64,000 bases of DNA from Geotrypetes seraphini (lineage: Eukaryota; Chordata; Amphibia; Gymnophiona; Dermophiidae). The stretch is from the NCBI RefSeq assembly GCF_902459505.1, contig NC_047087.1:256134603-256198602 (forward strand), given 5' to 3'. Shown here in pieces: positions 1-10,785 of this stretch. The notes beneath the pieces were generated by a model. It made no database searches, was not told where the DNA came from, and was given only the letters and a program-made list of their open reading frames with translations. The position numbers and the translations under genes are program-made. Each line of letters begins with the position of its first letter. Positions within the stretch are counted from its first letter, which is position 1.

Positions 1-930
1 GGCATGATGCTGAAGAGGGGTGATAGAAGAAAAGGGCATGGGGCTAGTGGGCAGTGGTGAAAAATGCTGCACATGATCCGGGGAATGAGAGGGAGAAATG
101 TTGCCAATAAGGGTGGAGGAGAGAGGAAGAAAAGTTGTAGGGCAGAGAGAGATGTTGGTTGGGGAAAGGAATGAGGTCTGGAGGAGAGAAAGCATACAGG
201 AGGCAGAAAAAAGAAATATTGGATGCAGAGTCAGAAGGAAGTGCATCCAGAGACTCATGAAATCACCAGACATAAAAATAGGAAAAATTATTTCATTTTC
301 AATTTACATAGTAACTTAGTAGATGACGGCAGATAAAGACCCTAATGGTCCATCCAGTCTGCCCAACCTGATTCAATTAAATTTTTTTTATTTTTTCTTC
401 TTAGCTATTTCTGGGCAAGAATCCAAACCTTTATCTGGTACTGTGCTTGGGTTCCAACTGCCGAAATCTCTGTTAAGACTTACTCCAGCCCATCTACACC
501 CTCCCAGCCATTGAAGCCCTCCCCAGCCCATCCTCTACCAAACGGCCATATATAGACACAGACCTTGCAAGTCTGCCCAGTACTGGCCTTAGTTCAATAT
601 TTAATATTATTTTCTGATTCTAAATCCTCTGTGTTCATCCCACGCTTCTTTGAACTCAGTCACAGTTTTACTCTCCACCACCTCTCTCGTGAGCGCATTC
701 CAGGCATCCACTACCCTCTCCGTAATCGAAATGTGTCAGTTTTGAGAAATTATACTTATCTGCTGTCCATATTTTAAACTATAATTGTCTATTTTTCTCA
801 AATTTTTACTGAAGTGACATTGCATATTTTAGTCATCTGTCTTGACCTCTTTGAACCCCTCTGAATATAAATGATAATTAACATTTTCTTTGCATAGTGT
901 GCTTTGTGGGTTTTTAAATTTTTTTTATTT
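1..930 (-). mobile_element. Partial non-autonomous hAT element, split by a CR1 LINE
   Basis: Both flanks of the CR1 fragment at about 310-775 match, in reverse complement, the intact 1.3 kb hAT copy at 28304-29605. Bases 230-305 correspond to the stretch around 28690-28760, and 800-930 to the stretch around 28370-28510. The copy therefore runs on the minus strand relative to that one and enters from outside the window. It is old: many differences, no coding capacity and no terminal repeat inside the window. Confidence 0.7.
310..775 (-). mobile_element. CR1 LINE 3' fragment
   Basis: Read on the minus strand, this stretch encodes CR1-like C-terminal text: a VVDAW-like motif and a phrase resembling TVTEFKEAWDEHRG near 650-710. 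The end near 310-350 has the usual CR1 tail wording about a window of target sequence. It is 5'-truncated, as is usual for CR1, and inserted into an older hAT copy. A second CR1 at 34826-35840 has the same C-terminal motif. Confidence 0.65.
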
Positions 931-1009
931 TGTAGTTACTATTATGTATTAATAAGATTATATTGTGTGTATGAAAAATGAATGGAAGACATTGCATTAG
1001 TTAGTACTA

Positions 1010-1275
1010 TTATTATGGGGGTGGGGTCTGGGGCGGAGCTTGGGCAGGGGTACTCAGATGATATTTATTAGACTTAGGAGTTACTTGGCTTGAAGAAGTT
1101 GAGAAACACTACCTTAGACAACACTGGTAGGGACAGTTGGCCCTTTTGTCAGCTGGGAGCAGAGGTAAGCAGCAAGAATCTTAAAATCTACGAGTTCTGA
1201 GTTACATACAAATCTGACTTAAGACCGGTTTTAAAAACGTAACTCATTCTTAACCTGGGGACTGCCTGTATAGAA
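1010..1275. repeat. Remnants of two short DNA transposons
   Basis: Around 1085-1110 lies GTTGAGAAACACTA, which resembles the inner end of a hAT-Charlie type terminal repeat. A second palindromic-looking piece at 1175-1272 ends in GGGGACTGCCTGTA, a common transposon-end style. Neither piece has a matching partner end or target duplication that I can identify. Confidence 0.35.
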
Positions 1276-1439
1276 AAGTCATCAGTCACATCAAGAAACA
1301 TTTAACCTCTTTATAAGACAGATAATGCACCTGGAAATTGTTGCTCCTTTCAGAGAATGCTTCAGTAAAGAAATGGGTTTTAAGGTGGACTTTGTTTTAA
1401 ATGGCTTGGACCTAATGCTCAAAGGGAGACTTTGGATGT

Positions 1440-3320
1440 CTTTTTACGTAAGGAAGTGGTTAAAGTAAAATCTTATGTGAAGGACACAACACATGTGCTG
1501 CGATTTTTATCAGAAATTCAGGAGGTCCAGGAAGATTAGTTGTTAGTAACTTTAGATGTTAAGGCACTCTATACAATGATACTGATACAAGGAGCGCTGG
1601 AACTGTTACACAACATTTTTGAACAACAACAACACTGTATGCAAATATCAACTCAGTTTCTTATGGACTTAGCCAGAATAGTATTAACTCAAAATTACTT
1701 TTGGCACCAGGGTGTATTTTTTACCATGGCAGAACTAGAAAAATTTTTATGTACATCCTCATATTTTACAAATATCAAGTTGTGGAAACGCTTCCTTGAT
1801 GATATACTATGTATCTGGACATTTACTAAAGAGAGCCTGAATGAGTTTATAATATGGCTCAACCAAATGGACAATAATATTCAATTCACACATGAGAAAG
1901 AAATTGCATTTTTAGATATTAAAATAATTAAATCTCAAAATCAATTCACCACTACCATTTTCCGTAAACCAACAGATCGTAATAGCCTATTGAGGTATCA
2001 TAGCTTCCACCCTCATAAACTTAAGGAGAGTTTACCCATCAGTCAATTTTTATGGATTTGTCGGATTTGTTGTTCATTGCCTGAGTTTATACATCAAGCT
2101 CGGTTAATGAAGCAACGCTTTTATCAGAGGGGATACCCCAAAACAGTGGTCCATCATGCATACTTAAGAGCCAAATTTGCACAGCGTTCTTTGTTGTTAC
2201 AATATCAGCAAGAGGACCAACAGTTGATATTTGTACAACCTCATTCCCTCCTTGCCACCAGAATTAACCACATAATACATAATCATTGGCATGTAGTCCA
2301 ATTGATCAATCCTGCGATAGTTGAGGCTCCTATTTGTGCGTACAGAAGAGCTAGAAATTTGGGAGAATTCCTAAATAGAAAAGAAAGAGGGACGCCCCGC
2401 CAGGTTATCACAGGGCATGTAATAACTGTCAATGGTGCCCCTATACCATGGAAGGGGAGAGTTGGACCCATCCAGAGACAGGCAAACTATATAGAGCAAA
2501 ACATGTGACAACATGTAGATTATCTCACGTAATATATGTCATCCAATGTCCCGGTCCTAAATTGTATGTGGGGCAGACCATTTGCCCTGTAACAGTGAGA
2601 TTAACAGAGCATATGTCACGGGTCCATACCCGGAATGAGACTGCCCCTCTAGTACGCCATTGGAAGCTATTTAAACATTCAATGAAAGATCTGAAATGGC
2701 GGGTGTTAGACATGGTGGAGGTAGGGTGTGAAGAAGGTAACCTCATGCAGACGCTAAATTTAAAAGAGCTCCGTTGGATGCATGAATTACAAACTATGCA
2801 GCCTTTAGGATTGAATGAAACCAGTGATTGGCTAACTCTAGCTGAATAAATATAGGTGGATATGGTAGGTTTGGTCTGTGGATTGTGATGATTGATAAAG
2901 TTCTTTGAAGAACTTGCCTGGTGTGCGGATTGTGATGATTGATAAAGTTATTTGAAAAACTGGTCTGGTATGTGGATTGTGATGATTGGATAAGTTCTTT
3001 GAAGACTGTTTGAAGAGTAGTGTATGATTGGGTATCCTATGGATGATGTCATCAGGGGGGTGTATATCATGCAGTAACTGAATGCCGCGGCCATATTTGG
3101 ATGACATATTGTAAGCAGCGTGAGAAAGCGATTGAATGAAATGTAGTTGGTGAGTACTTGAAGGGAATGATATAATACTGATAATTATTCATTGACATTC
3201 CCCTCCCAATAACTCTTATGTTGCTCTGTTTGCTTTGTTGTAGTTAAGGCACTTCCCCCGTCCTGAGGAAGATACAAAATGTGTTGGTGGGGCGTAGTGT
3301 AACAGCAACATTGCACTAAC
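1440..3320 (+). mobile_element. Penelope-like retroelement, broken
   Basis: The region 1440-2500 encodes a Penelope-type reverse transcriptase. It includes LVTLDVKALYT, the family's usual first catalytic block, and RFLDDI, the catalytic aspartate pair. Around 2500-2850 follows a GIY-YIG endonuclease domain with VIYVIQCPGPKLYVGQT. RT followed by a GIY-YIG nuclease is the hallmark of Penelope-like elements, which integrate by target-primed reverse transcription. The coding part is broken about two or three times and lacks a complete 5' part, so this is a fossil. The 3' side carries a 47-bp tandem repeat and, near 3258-3300, a CCTGAGGAAG motif reminiscent of the ribozyme-bearing ends of this family. 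Confidence 0.85.
2871..3012 (+). repeat. Three-unit 47-bp tandem repeat in the Penelope 3' region
   Basis: The phrase GATTGTGATGATTG recurs at 2881, 2928 and 2975, each time followed by a variant of AAAGTTCTTTGAAG. The spacing is exactly 47 bases. The array lies directly downstream of the GIY-YIG coding region, in what would be the 3' untranslated part of the element. Confidence 0.85.
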
Positions 3321-4000
3321 AAAGCTAAGTTATCTAGGGGATAAGAAATGTTTAGTATATTACCTGAAAATGAATCAGAAAGAATGATAAATTATTGAAA
3401 TGACTAAAAAAACATATGGAAGAGATAAAAATTCAATGAATGGAGATTCTGGAAATGACTTTAAAGATATTAGCTTATGTATTTATTAAAGAGCACAGAA
3501 ACAGTATGAAAAATTAGAATTAGAAACAGTGTGAAGAATATAAAAAAAAGAAAAAAAGAGATTAGAATAGAATAGAGGGCACATTTGGGTGAGCCAGTGA
3601 CGAGTGCTGCCACATTGTACTGCAAGAACCAACAGGCAGACAAGTGGCATTCTGAGATTCCCCTTGTGTCTTTTAAAAGTATTATAAGCTGCTTCATAAA
3701 GCATGATATAAATTTAAACAATAGTTTGAAAAATCTTTGAGTGGATTGATATTATAGAGTGCCTAATAGTATAGTGATTCCAAAGGAAGGGGGCCAGAAA
3801 ATAAAAAGCACTCTTCTGCATAACTTCAAATAGGCAAGAAATATGGCAAGAGTTTTAAGAGAAGACAGAAGATATTAAAAACCAAAGATTGAGACCAACA
3901 TGATCAGAAAAATAAAATGATCCAAACAACAAAGGTAGAAGAAAATAATTTTGTTTTATATTTAGTGATTAGAATATGTCAGTTTGTACATCTGCTAGGG
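3321..4000. other. AT-rich stretch, nothing recognised
   Basis: The short open frames here are A/T-run artefacts. I see no splice-framed exon, no terminal repeat and no similarity to other parts of the window. Confidence 0.5.
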
Positions 4001-4009
4001 CTGGTATTA

Positions 4010-4400
4010 GACATCGCTGGGGCCCCACTGCCAGGTTGTGCTTTCTTTAGTTTCAGGCAGGCATGGGGGCAGGACAGGATTAATTCATTGAGGGCCCCTA
4101 GGCATACAAGTACACTGGGCCCCCCTGCCCCACCCCACCCCACCATGCGCCCAGGCGGAAACAGGAAGCTACTTCAGAGGGAAGCTTTGGGCAAGCAGCA
4201 CCGTTTGCAAAATTAGTTACCGTTGCCTTTCTTACCTGCGTTGCTTGCTTGTCTTACTTTCTGTCAATGGGGGGGCCCGTGTTGCTGATCGATGCTGGAG
4301 GGGCCCATCGCCATTTGGGAAAAACAATGTTGATGCTGTCCTTCATCGGGCCCCCCTGACCATTTCAGGCCCTAGGCACGTGCCTACTTGGCCTATTGAT
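4010..4400. repeat. Probable non-autonomous DNA transposon
   Basis: The segment is bounded by GC-rich blocks that mirror each other loosely: GAGGGCCCCTAGGCA near 4092 and GGCCCTAGGCACGTGCC near 4368. It differs in composition from its AT-rich flanks. There is no coding content. Family and exact ends are uncertain. Confidence 0.35.
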
Positions 4401-4734
4401 TAGGCCACAGGCTACATCCCCTAACACCATCCCTAACATCTGCTAGCTTTACATTTTGCACAATACAGGGAGAAATGCATCTCTTTCTAGTTCTATGGTG
4501 TTGTACATGCAAAGTTTGAAATTCTATGCCTGCCCATTCCCAGAATCCTTAAAGGTGTTCAGAAGGCTGCCTTTTTGTATGGAGTCCAAAATGCTCCCAG
4601 ATTAAAGTGGTAACTTATTTGGCAGAGTATAATGCAGTATCTACTTCAGATATCTGTAAAACAGCAACATAGTCATTTATGTACGGTAAAAAAAAAAAAA
4701 TAATAATAATTACTCTATCTCCACTTGCTGGTAG

Positions 4735-4925
4735 ATGGATGTAATGTAATGTAATGTAATGTAATGTAATTTATTTCTTATATACCGCTAAATTCCGTTA
4801 GGATTCTAAGCGGTTTACAGAAAATAGACAATAAAAATAAGATAAATAAATAAAGAATAGGTACTTTGAAATTCCCTTACTGTCCCGAAGGCTCACAATC
4901 TAACTAAAGTACCAAAGAACAAACA
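4735..4925 (-). mobile_element. L2-like LINE or SINE tail with (TAATG) repeat
   Basis: The minus strand holds a 3' tail ending in repeated ATTAC units. The same tail occurs on the plus strand at 14145-14332, sharing the phrases GTGAGCCTTCGGGACAGTA and TCTGTAAACCGCTTAGAA. A GTAAACCGCTTAGAA-like end followed by a short microsatellite is typical of L2-clade LINEs and of SINEs that borrow their tails. Confidence 0.65.
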
Positions 4926-5270
4926 AATTAGCAAAATAATAGAGAGGAAAATAAAGATAGAGGAAAAAATGAGATATGAAGCATCCTAACAAGAATACAT
5001 TGAACTCTCAATACCATACTGTTAAACAAAACGTACATTCCAAAATAATAATGTAATGGAAAGAAACTAATTAAATAGAAAATAATTTTAAGAATTAAAT
5101 CAAATATAGAAATGTAAAAAGAAAAATAAGCATTAGAAATGAGGAAAAAAGAAAAGGTAGAGGAAGGCATATGAATAGAATGGAAAGAGAAACAGTTAAA
5201 CAATAGAATTCTAAGAAATTTTAAATGAAAACTATATAAATAGACATGTAAATCTGTCTTGGGGGTTTTC
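4926..5270. other. AT-rich stretch, nothing recognised
   Basis: Very A-rich sequence lies between the L2-like tail and the GC-rich GTPase pseudogene. No convincing gene or element boundary is visible. Confidence 0.5.
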
Positions 5271-5295
5271 AGTGCGCTTCGCCCACCCCCCTTTT

Positions 5296-5930
5296 TTAGC
5301 AGATGCTAGAGCTGTTGGTTTTATTCAGGGGGGGGTTTGGAGGGGCCCTTCTCCTTGGGGATGGTCTCTCTTCTCCTGCGCAGGGCCGGGCTCCAGCGGC
5401 CGGGCACATCGATCTGCTGCAGGAGCTGCCGGAAGACCTCCAACACCTGCCGGTTCTCCTTGGCTGAGGCTTCCACGTGGAGGCCGCCCCACTCCCCATC
5501 CTCTGTGGCCAATGCTTGCTAGGCCGAGACCTTCCTCTCCGCCTCCCGGTCCACCATTATTGTCCACCACCATGACGGGGGGCAGCCGGTCCTCTCGCAG
5601 GGCCGCGATCTCTGCCCTCAAGCTCCGGACGCTCTCCATGGACTCGGCGTCCTCGATCGAGTAGACTAGGGCGAAGGCGTCGCCGCGGCGGATGGAGAGC
5701 TTCCGCATGGCCGGGAATGAGTAACTGCCGCTGGTGTCCAGGATCTCCAGGCGGACCTTCGGGCCCCCGCGCTCCTCGTACTCCAGGCAGTGAAGCTCCT
5801 CCACCGTCCTCCGGTGCTCGGGATCGAAGGAGTCGAGCAGGAAGCGACGGATTAGGGACGTCTTGCCCACCCCGGCCGCCCCCAGGAACACCAGTCGCAC
5901 CTGCTGCTTCTCGGGCACCGCCAGCGACAT
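5296..5930 (-). pseudogene. Ras-dva-like small GTPase pseudogene, intronless
   Basis: The minus strand starting at the ATG at 5928-5930 reads as a Ras-superfamily GTPase: P-loop GAAGVGKTS, switch region RRTVEELH, G3 motif DTSG followed by YSFPAMRKLSI, and G5 motif EASAKEN. The combination of HRRTVEELH and DTSGSYSFPAMRKLSI fits my recollection of the Ras-dva family of fish and amphibians; RASD and DIRAS proteins fit less well. The frame is lost near the G4 motif, where NKxD should be. A stop codon follows shortly after, near 5521, and a third frame carries the last residues, ending at 5296 beside a run of eight G at 5328-5335. No introns interrupt about 630 bp, so it may be a retrocopy, although no poly(A) tract is visible. 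It is far more GC-rich than its flanks, which suggests recent decay or assembly errors in a real gene. Confidence 0.7.
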
Positions 5931-6539
5931 GTCACTAGGCGGGCGAGTGAACAGATGGACAGCAGATGTAATAGTAAATTAAAAATAATAAAACCAAATT
6001 AAAATAATAAAAGAACAAAAAACAAAAACAAAACATAAACAAAGAAAAATGGCGGGAGGTACTATAACTGCAACCTAACCCAGCGCCATCTTGAAAAAAA
6101 AAAAAAAAAAATTGGATGTACACCCAATCTATAAGGCTATAAGAGTGCACCTGAGATAGGAAGGGTAAATGAACCAACCAACATTACTAAACAGAGCAGT
6201 GAAATTTGACACCCAGTTGCACTGGTTCAGATCATAGTGATCTAATAATCAGGCTATTGCTTTACTACCTAGATTCAGTATAAAAACTAATCCAGATCAC
6301 ATCATTCTGTGGTAGTCAAATCTACTCTCAAGAGATCCAGAAGCTCTAAGTATTCCTGGTGAGAGGTGTTTTGCATTATGATTCTCTTTGGGGAAAATAT
6401 TTTATAACACACTGGTCTCTTGCTGCATAGCTTCTTAGCAGCTCTTTATGGACCGTATATCTAAAACATCTTGTTTAGGACTGAGGAGTTTGAAGACCCT
6501 CTCCCTCAGAACCAGAGAGAAGGAATAGGAACTTGGATA

Positions 6540-6690
6540 CAGCCTTTTTGTAGTTATACAACCACATTCAAAGCAGTTTATATACAGGCACGCATTTTCC
6601 AATGCCCAATGGGCTCACAATCTGTCTAATGTACCTGGGGCAAGTCTGCTCAAGTTGTTACTACTGGGTAAGAGGAAAGAATTTGGAAAA
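6540..6690 (-). mobile_element. L2-like LINE tail fragment
   Basis: Read on the minus strand, this carries the 'transcript end' wording shared with 4735-4925 and 58160-58340: a block around GATTGTGAGCCC followed by an AAACTGCTTTGAATG-like end. Short and diverged. Confidence 0.45.
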
Positions 6691-6691
6691 C

Positions 6692-7090
6692 ATATGTTTA
6701 AGAATGTTACATTCTAGTGCAAGGGGTAAAGGAGTCCTGAACTGATGGGTACCTCTATCCATAAGCCCATGCAAAAGGATGTCATCTACATTTTTCTACT
6801 CCACCTCCTTCTCCCGTGGGCTGTGCGCCAGCTCCCCAATTTGTATGAGAGCACACAATACGAGGAGTGTGGCTTCTTCATGGGCGGAGTCCCAGGCAGG
6901 CCCACCCAAGGAGAGTTGTAGAGCAGCTGCAAAGCTCACCCTACATATTTTCACAAACTTTTACAAGGGTGGAGGTGGTGGCACCTAGCCTTCTGGGACT
7001 GCTTTGGTACTTCCCATTGGTTCAGGACTCCTTTACCTTTTGCATCAGAAGGGAAAGTTAGGTTCTTACCTTGATAATCTTTCTGATATA
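6692..7090 (+). mobile_element. DIRS remnant: terminal repeat plus recombinase tail
   Basis: Bases 6692-6838 match the terminal repeats of the older DIRS family seen at 8770-8960 and 37267-37460, sharing GATGTCATCTACATTTT and CTCCACCTCC. Bases 6850-6985 encode the C-terminal end of a DIRS tyrosine recombinase, with HNTRSVASSWAES-like text comparable to the recombinase end of the whole-looking copies. The segment from 7000 carries an element end. This is a short fossil, far from whole. Confidence 0.6.
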
Positions 7091-7855
7091 AGGGTACACT
7101 GCACTAAACACCCTCACTCATTCTCTCATTATCTCCAGATTAGATTATTGTAACTCACTATATAAAAATGTCACCCAGATTCAATTAAGACATCTACAGT
7201 TAATTCAAAATGCATCTATAAAACTCATCACAAACTCAAAAAAATCTGATCATGTAACGCCCCTTTTACAAAATGCTCACTGCTTGCCAGATTCTTATCA
7301 CATCACTTGTTACTCTGTTTTAAAATGCGTCAATCAAACTTGCCAGCATTCCTTGATAAACTTTTAATCCCATATGCATCTCTTAGGACCCTACGATCTG
7401 CAGACCAAAATCTGTTAGTAATCCCCTCCTTAAAAATAATTAACACTCGTATAAAATAATTTTTACATCTTATGTTCCACAGCTATGGAATACATTACCA
7501 TCCAGTCTCAGAGAACAAAATCTTGATTGCTTTAAGAATGCCCTAAAGTGCTTTTTATATAAAGATGCTTTTCAAACTTAAATATTAAATGTATGATGTT
7601 TCTTTCTAAAGAAACATGAACCACAATAGGCTACAGACATTTTCCCTACTAGCCCACTATTGTGCTTCCCCTGTTCGTCCTCTTTCCTATAATTATTGTA
7701 ATTCCAACCTCCTCTCCCTATTGTACCATGTTAGTCTGTTTGGTTTATTATATGTTGTTAATTTGTAATATTGTAGTCCTACTTTTAAAATGTACATCAC
7801 TTAGAAGTACTATAAGTGATATAATCAAATTTTAAATAAAACCTGAAACCTACAG
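7090..7855 (+). mobile_element. L2/CR1-clade LINE, 3' part
   Basis: Plus-strand translation gives RLDYCNSLY, then QLRHLQLIQNAS and a HCLPDSYHI-like block. This is the conserved C-terminal region of L2 and CR1 clade reverse transcriptases (family pattern SRLDYCN...LQ.IQNAA...HWLPV). The copy ends near 7840 with TTTAAATAAAACC. It is 5'-truncated and broken by several stops. Confidence 0.65.
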
Positions 7856-8119
7856 GAGTCCTGAAAACCCACCCTGTCAGATGTCAATATAACCTGCTTA
7901 CTGTCTCAGACAAATTCGTATTGCCAGAGGCTTGGATTTTTTTTTCCTGTCAAACAGGTTCAAAGAATAGTGAAACAGATCTATTGTAATGAAACAAAAG
8001 TTTTAAAACAAACCAAAAACCTCCACAGTGTTGGTACAATTTGTACTCAGGTAGGTGGCTCATTCATTCCACCTTGTTTTCTGTTATGCTTGCCATTGAT
8101 GTTGAGTTGTTTAGCCATA

Positions 8120-8290
8120 ATCATTACAGAGCAGAACAGAATTTGTTTGTCGGGGAGTTTTTCTGTGCCCTTGCTTGAATGACTGCTTTTGTACGAACTG
8201 AGGCGCTAGAGCACAGCCCACTGCGGAAGGAGGTGGAGCAGATAAATGTAGATGACATCCTTCTGCATAACTTTTCTACCTCCACCCTGT
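8120..8290. repeat. Isolated terminal repeat of the older DIRS family
   Basis: The stretch with ACTGAGGCGCTAGAGCACAG and AAATGTAGATGACATCCTTC is the reverse complement of the terminal repeat at 6692-6838 and 8800-8880. It also matches the right-hand repeats near 13220 and 41090. No recombinase is attached to it. Confidence 0.5.
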
Positions 8291-8760
8291 GACTTGCATA
8301 ACTTCCTTTCAATTCCTTGCTCTCCCACTGCAATCCACATCTCCTCCTCTGAGTTCGGTGTCTTTCCCCTCTTCTGCCAATCCAGTCTCTCGCTCTCCTT
8401 CTCTACTGCCCTTCCCACAGATCAACACCACCTTTTTCTCTTCCACTCCAAGTCCAGCAGAATCTCTCCTTCTCCCTCATCTGCCCCCAGTTGAGCACCT
8501 CTCCTTCTCCCTTTGCCGCTGTCTAGTAGCACCTCTCCCTCAGGTCCCATGCCCCAATTCAGCAGCATCTCTCCTTCTCCCTCTGCCACTCCCAAACCAG
8601 CAGCACCTATCCCTCACTCCCTCCCCGATCCATGTCCAGCAGCACCTTTCTCCTTTCTCTGCTCAGTCCAGCATTGCTTCTCCTTTTCTGCCTCCAGTTC
8701 AGCAGTACTTCTCCCTTTCACCTTCAGGTCCAGCAGCATCTCTTCATCTCTCTCCTTGTC
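8290..8760. repeat. Pyrimidine-rich degenerate minisatellite
   Basis: Loose repeats of a CCAGCAGCACCTCTCCTTCT-like unit recur at irregular spacing of about 40-60 bases. Several open frames here are products of the C/T-rich composition, and no protein family is recognisable. Confidence 0.6.
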
Positions 8761-9333
8761 TTATCTATTTTCTTTCTAGTAGAAAGGCATGAGTCTTGAA
8801 CCAGTGGGTTATTCACCTCTACTCGTGACTTTGTAGAGAATGTGTCATCTACATTTTCAGCTCCGCCTCCTCTGATACTGCTCTGTGCCCCACAGTTAAG
8901 AAGAATTACAAAGAAAAAAATAAGGAGGGGAATGGGTACTCTCCGCTCAGCTCAAGTCTGCTCTGACTGCAAATTAAACTATTAGCAAACATGGCAAATA
9001 AGAACTGAAAAAACCAAAATGGAACCCAACACGCCACCTACCTAAGTGCAACTGGCACCAACAATGTTGCGACTCCCAAATTGGAAGAGAGCCGTCTACA
9101 TGGTGCCTCCCCTCAAGAAGGCTCATCCTAGGCACTTTGGAAAATGTCCGGATATTCATCACTCTTCAGATTTTTTGACAATAGAAGGTCAAGCGTAGGA
9201 CCCCCCCCCCCCCCCACACACACATCTGATACAGTAAGTAAGCAAAAACAACATCTGATGGGGTAGGCCGTCAAAATTCATATGAATTTCTACTAGAAAG
9301 ATTATCTTCCCTTCTAGTGTAAGCATATCAAAG

Positions 9334-9705
9334 CAATTCCTTTAGCCTAGGGTGGGAGAAATGAGCCTGCTGCTAACACAGAGCAACCAAAGGCAGCATC
9401 TGTATGCGCCACCATGTCTACCCTGTAGAACTTTGTGAAGGTATGCAGGGTGGACATGGCCACCCTACTAATCTCCTCAGGTGGCACTGCCGCCAGTAGA
9501 ATGTACCAAAGCAATCCCTCTAGCCTAGGGTGGAAGAAATGAGCCTGCTGCTAACACAGAACAGCCAAAGGCAGCATCTGTCTACCCTGTAGAACTTTGT
9601 GAAGGTATGCAGGGTGGACCACATGGACGCCCTACTAATCTCCTCAGGCGGCATTGCCCGAGACACTGTCCATGAAGCCATACCTATGGTAGAGTGTGCC
9701 CTCAA
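9334..9705. repeat. Tandem duplication of about 185 bp
   Basis: The block starting near 9334 (TTCCTTTAGCCTAGGGTGGG) is repeated starting near 9510 (TCCCTCTAGCCTAGGGTGGA). Both copies continue through GAAATGAGCCTGCTGCTAACACAG to the AATCTCCTCAGG phrase. It lies in the recombinase-derived part of the decayed DIRS copy. Confidence 0.85.
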
Positions 9706-10435
9706 TGTAACTGATGGCTACTTACCGCACTCAATGTATGCTTAATGTATGCTGAAAAAATGGCCTTACACATCCATCGTGCAAAGGAAGCCTTAGAAGC
9801 CGGGATTCATTAACACAAAGAGATAATCTGATATTCGAAAATCATTTATCACTTTGAGGTAATAGAGAAGAGCTCTTCAAACATCCAGCAATGCCAAGTT
9901 GTCCTTTTCCTTTGAACCCATGGGATGGAATGCTGGGAGCCAAACTTCCTGATTCACGTGGAAAGCTGAGACTACCTTTGGCAGGAAAGATGGAACTGGG
10001 TGCAGGGAGACCCCAACCTCCATGAATCTGAGGAAGAGTTTGCTGCATGACAGAGTCCAAAAATCTGAAACCCTCCTCACCAATGTGATAGCCACCCAAA
10101 ATACTGTCTTGATAGTAATATCCATCAGTGATGGCTCATGCAAAGCTTTACTCAGAGAATGCAGGACAATGCTGTGATTCCAAGATGGAAAAGGCTACTG
10201 CACTTGTGGATGAAGCTACATCTCTCCCTTCAAAAATCTGATATCAGGATGGGAAGCCAGAAAGACTTCCTCCACTTGAGCCCTAAAACATGAGTGGCCT
10301 GCTACCTGTACCTTAAGGAAACCACATGCTAGACCTTTCACTAGCCTATCCTGAAGAAAAGCCAAGACCACTGAAAGCAGGGCCTGAAATGGCTCCACAC
10401 TCTCCTTTGCACACCAGCGCTGAAATGAAAGACAT

Positions 10436-10566
10436 GGGGGAAGCCACTATTTGCCCTGGATCGGTAGCATGGAATATTGCTACTCCTTGGGTTTTGGCCA
10501 CCTTGAGAACAGGCTACTGGGATTCATAGACCATTGGTCTGACCCAGTAAAGCTATTCTTATGTTC
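10436..10566 (+). mobile_element. CR1 LINE tail
   Basis: The phrase TGGTCTGACCCAGTAAAGC followed by TATTCTTATGTTCTT is the typical CR1 3' end. The same wording ends the longer CR1 at 11740-11790. Confidence 0.6.
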
Positions 10567-10785
10567 TTTAGCATAGATAGGAACTGTTGAAAGCTTCTTA
10601 GATCTTAGGAGAGTGGCTACGACCACTTCTGAACAGCCCTTGTGCGCTAAGGCCGCATGCTCAAGCACCATGCTGTAAGTCCAAAGCATGCCAGATCCCC
10701 CAGGCCACTGGGTCCTGCAAGAAAAGATTTGCATAAAGGGGCAGTTTGAGCTATGTAGAAACACCAGATCCACGTACCACGAACA

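Noticed and set aside
2873-3012. CRISPR-like array
   Set aside because: Three contiguous 47-bp units without spacers, in a vertebrate retroelement 3' region.
6092-6112. A-run near the GTPase pseudogene as a retrocopy poly(A) tail
   Set aside because: It lies upstream of the 5' side of the pseudogene, not at its 3' end.
8252-8792. Ser/Pro-rich open frames on the plus strand
   Set aside because: Products of a degenerate pyrimidine-rich minisatellite.
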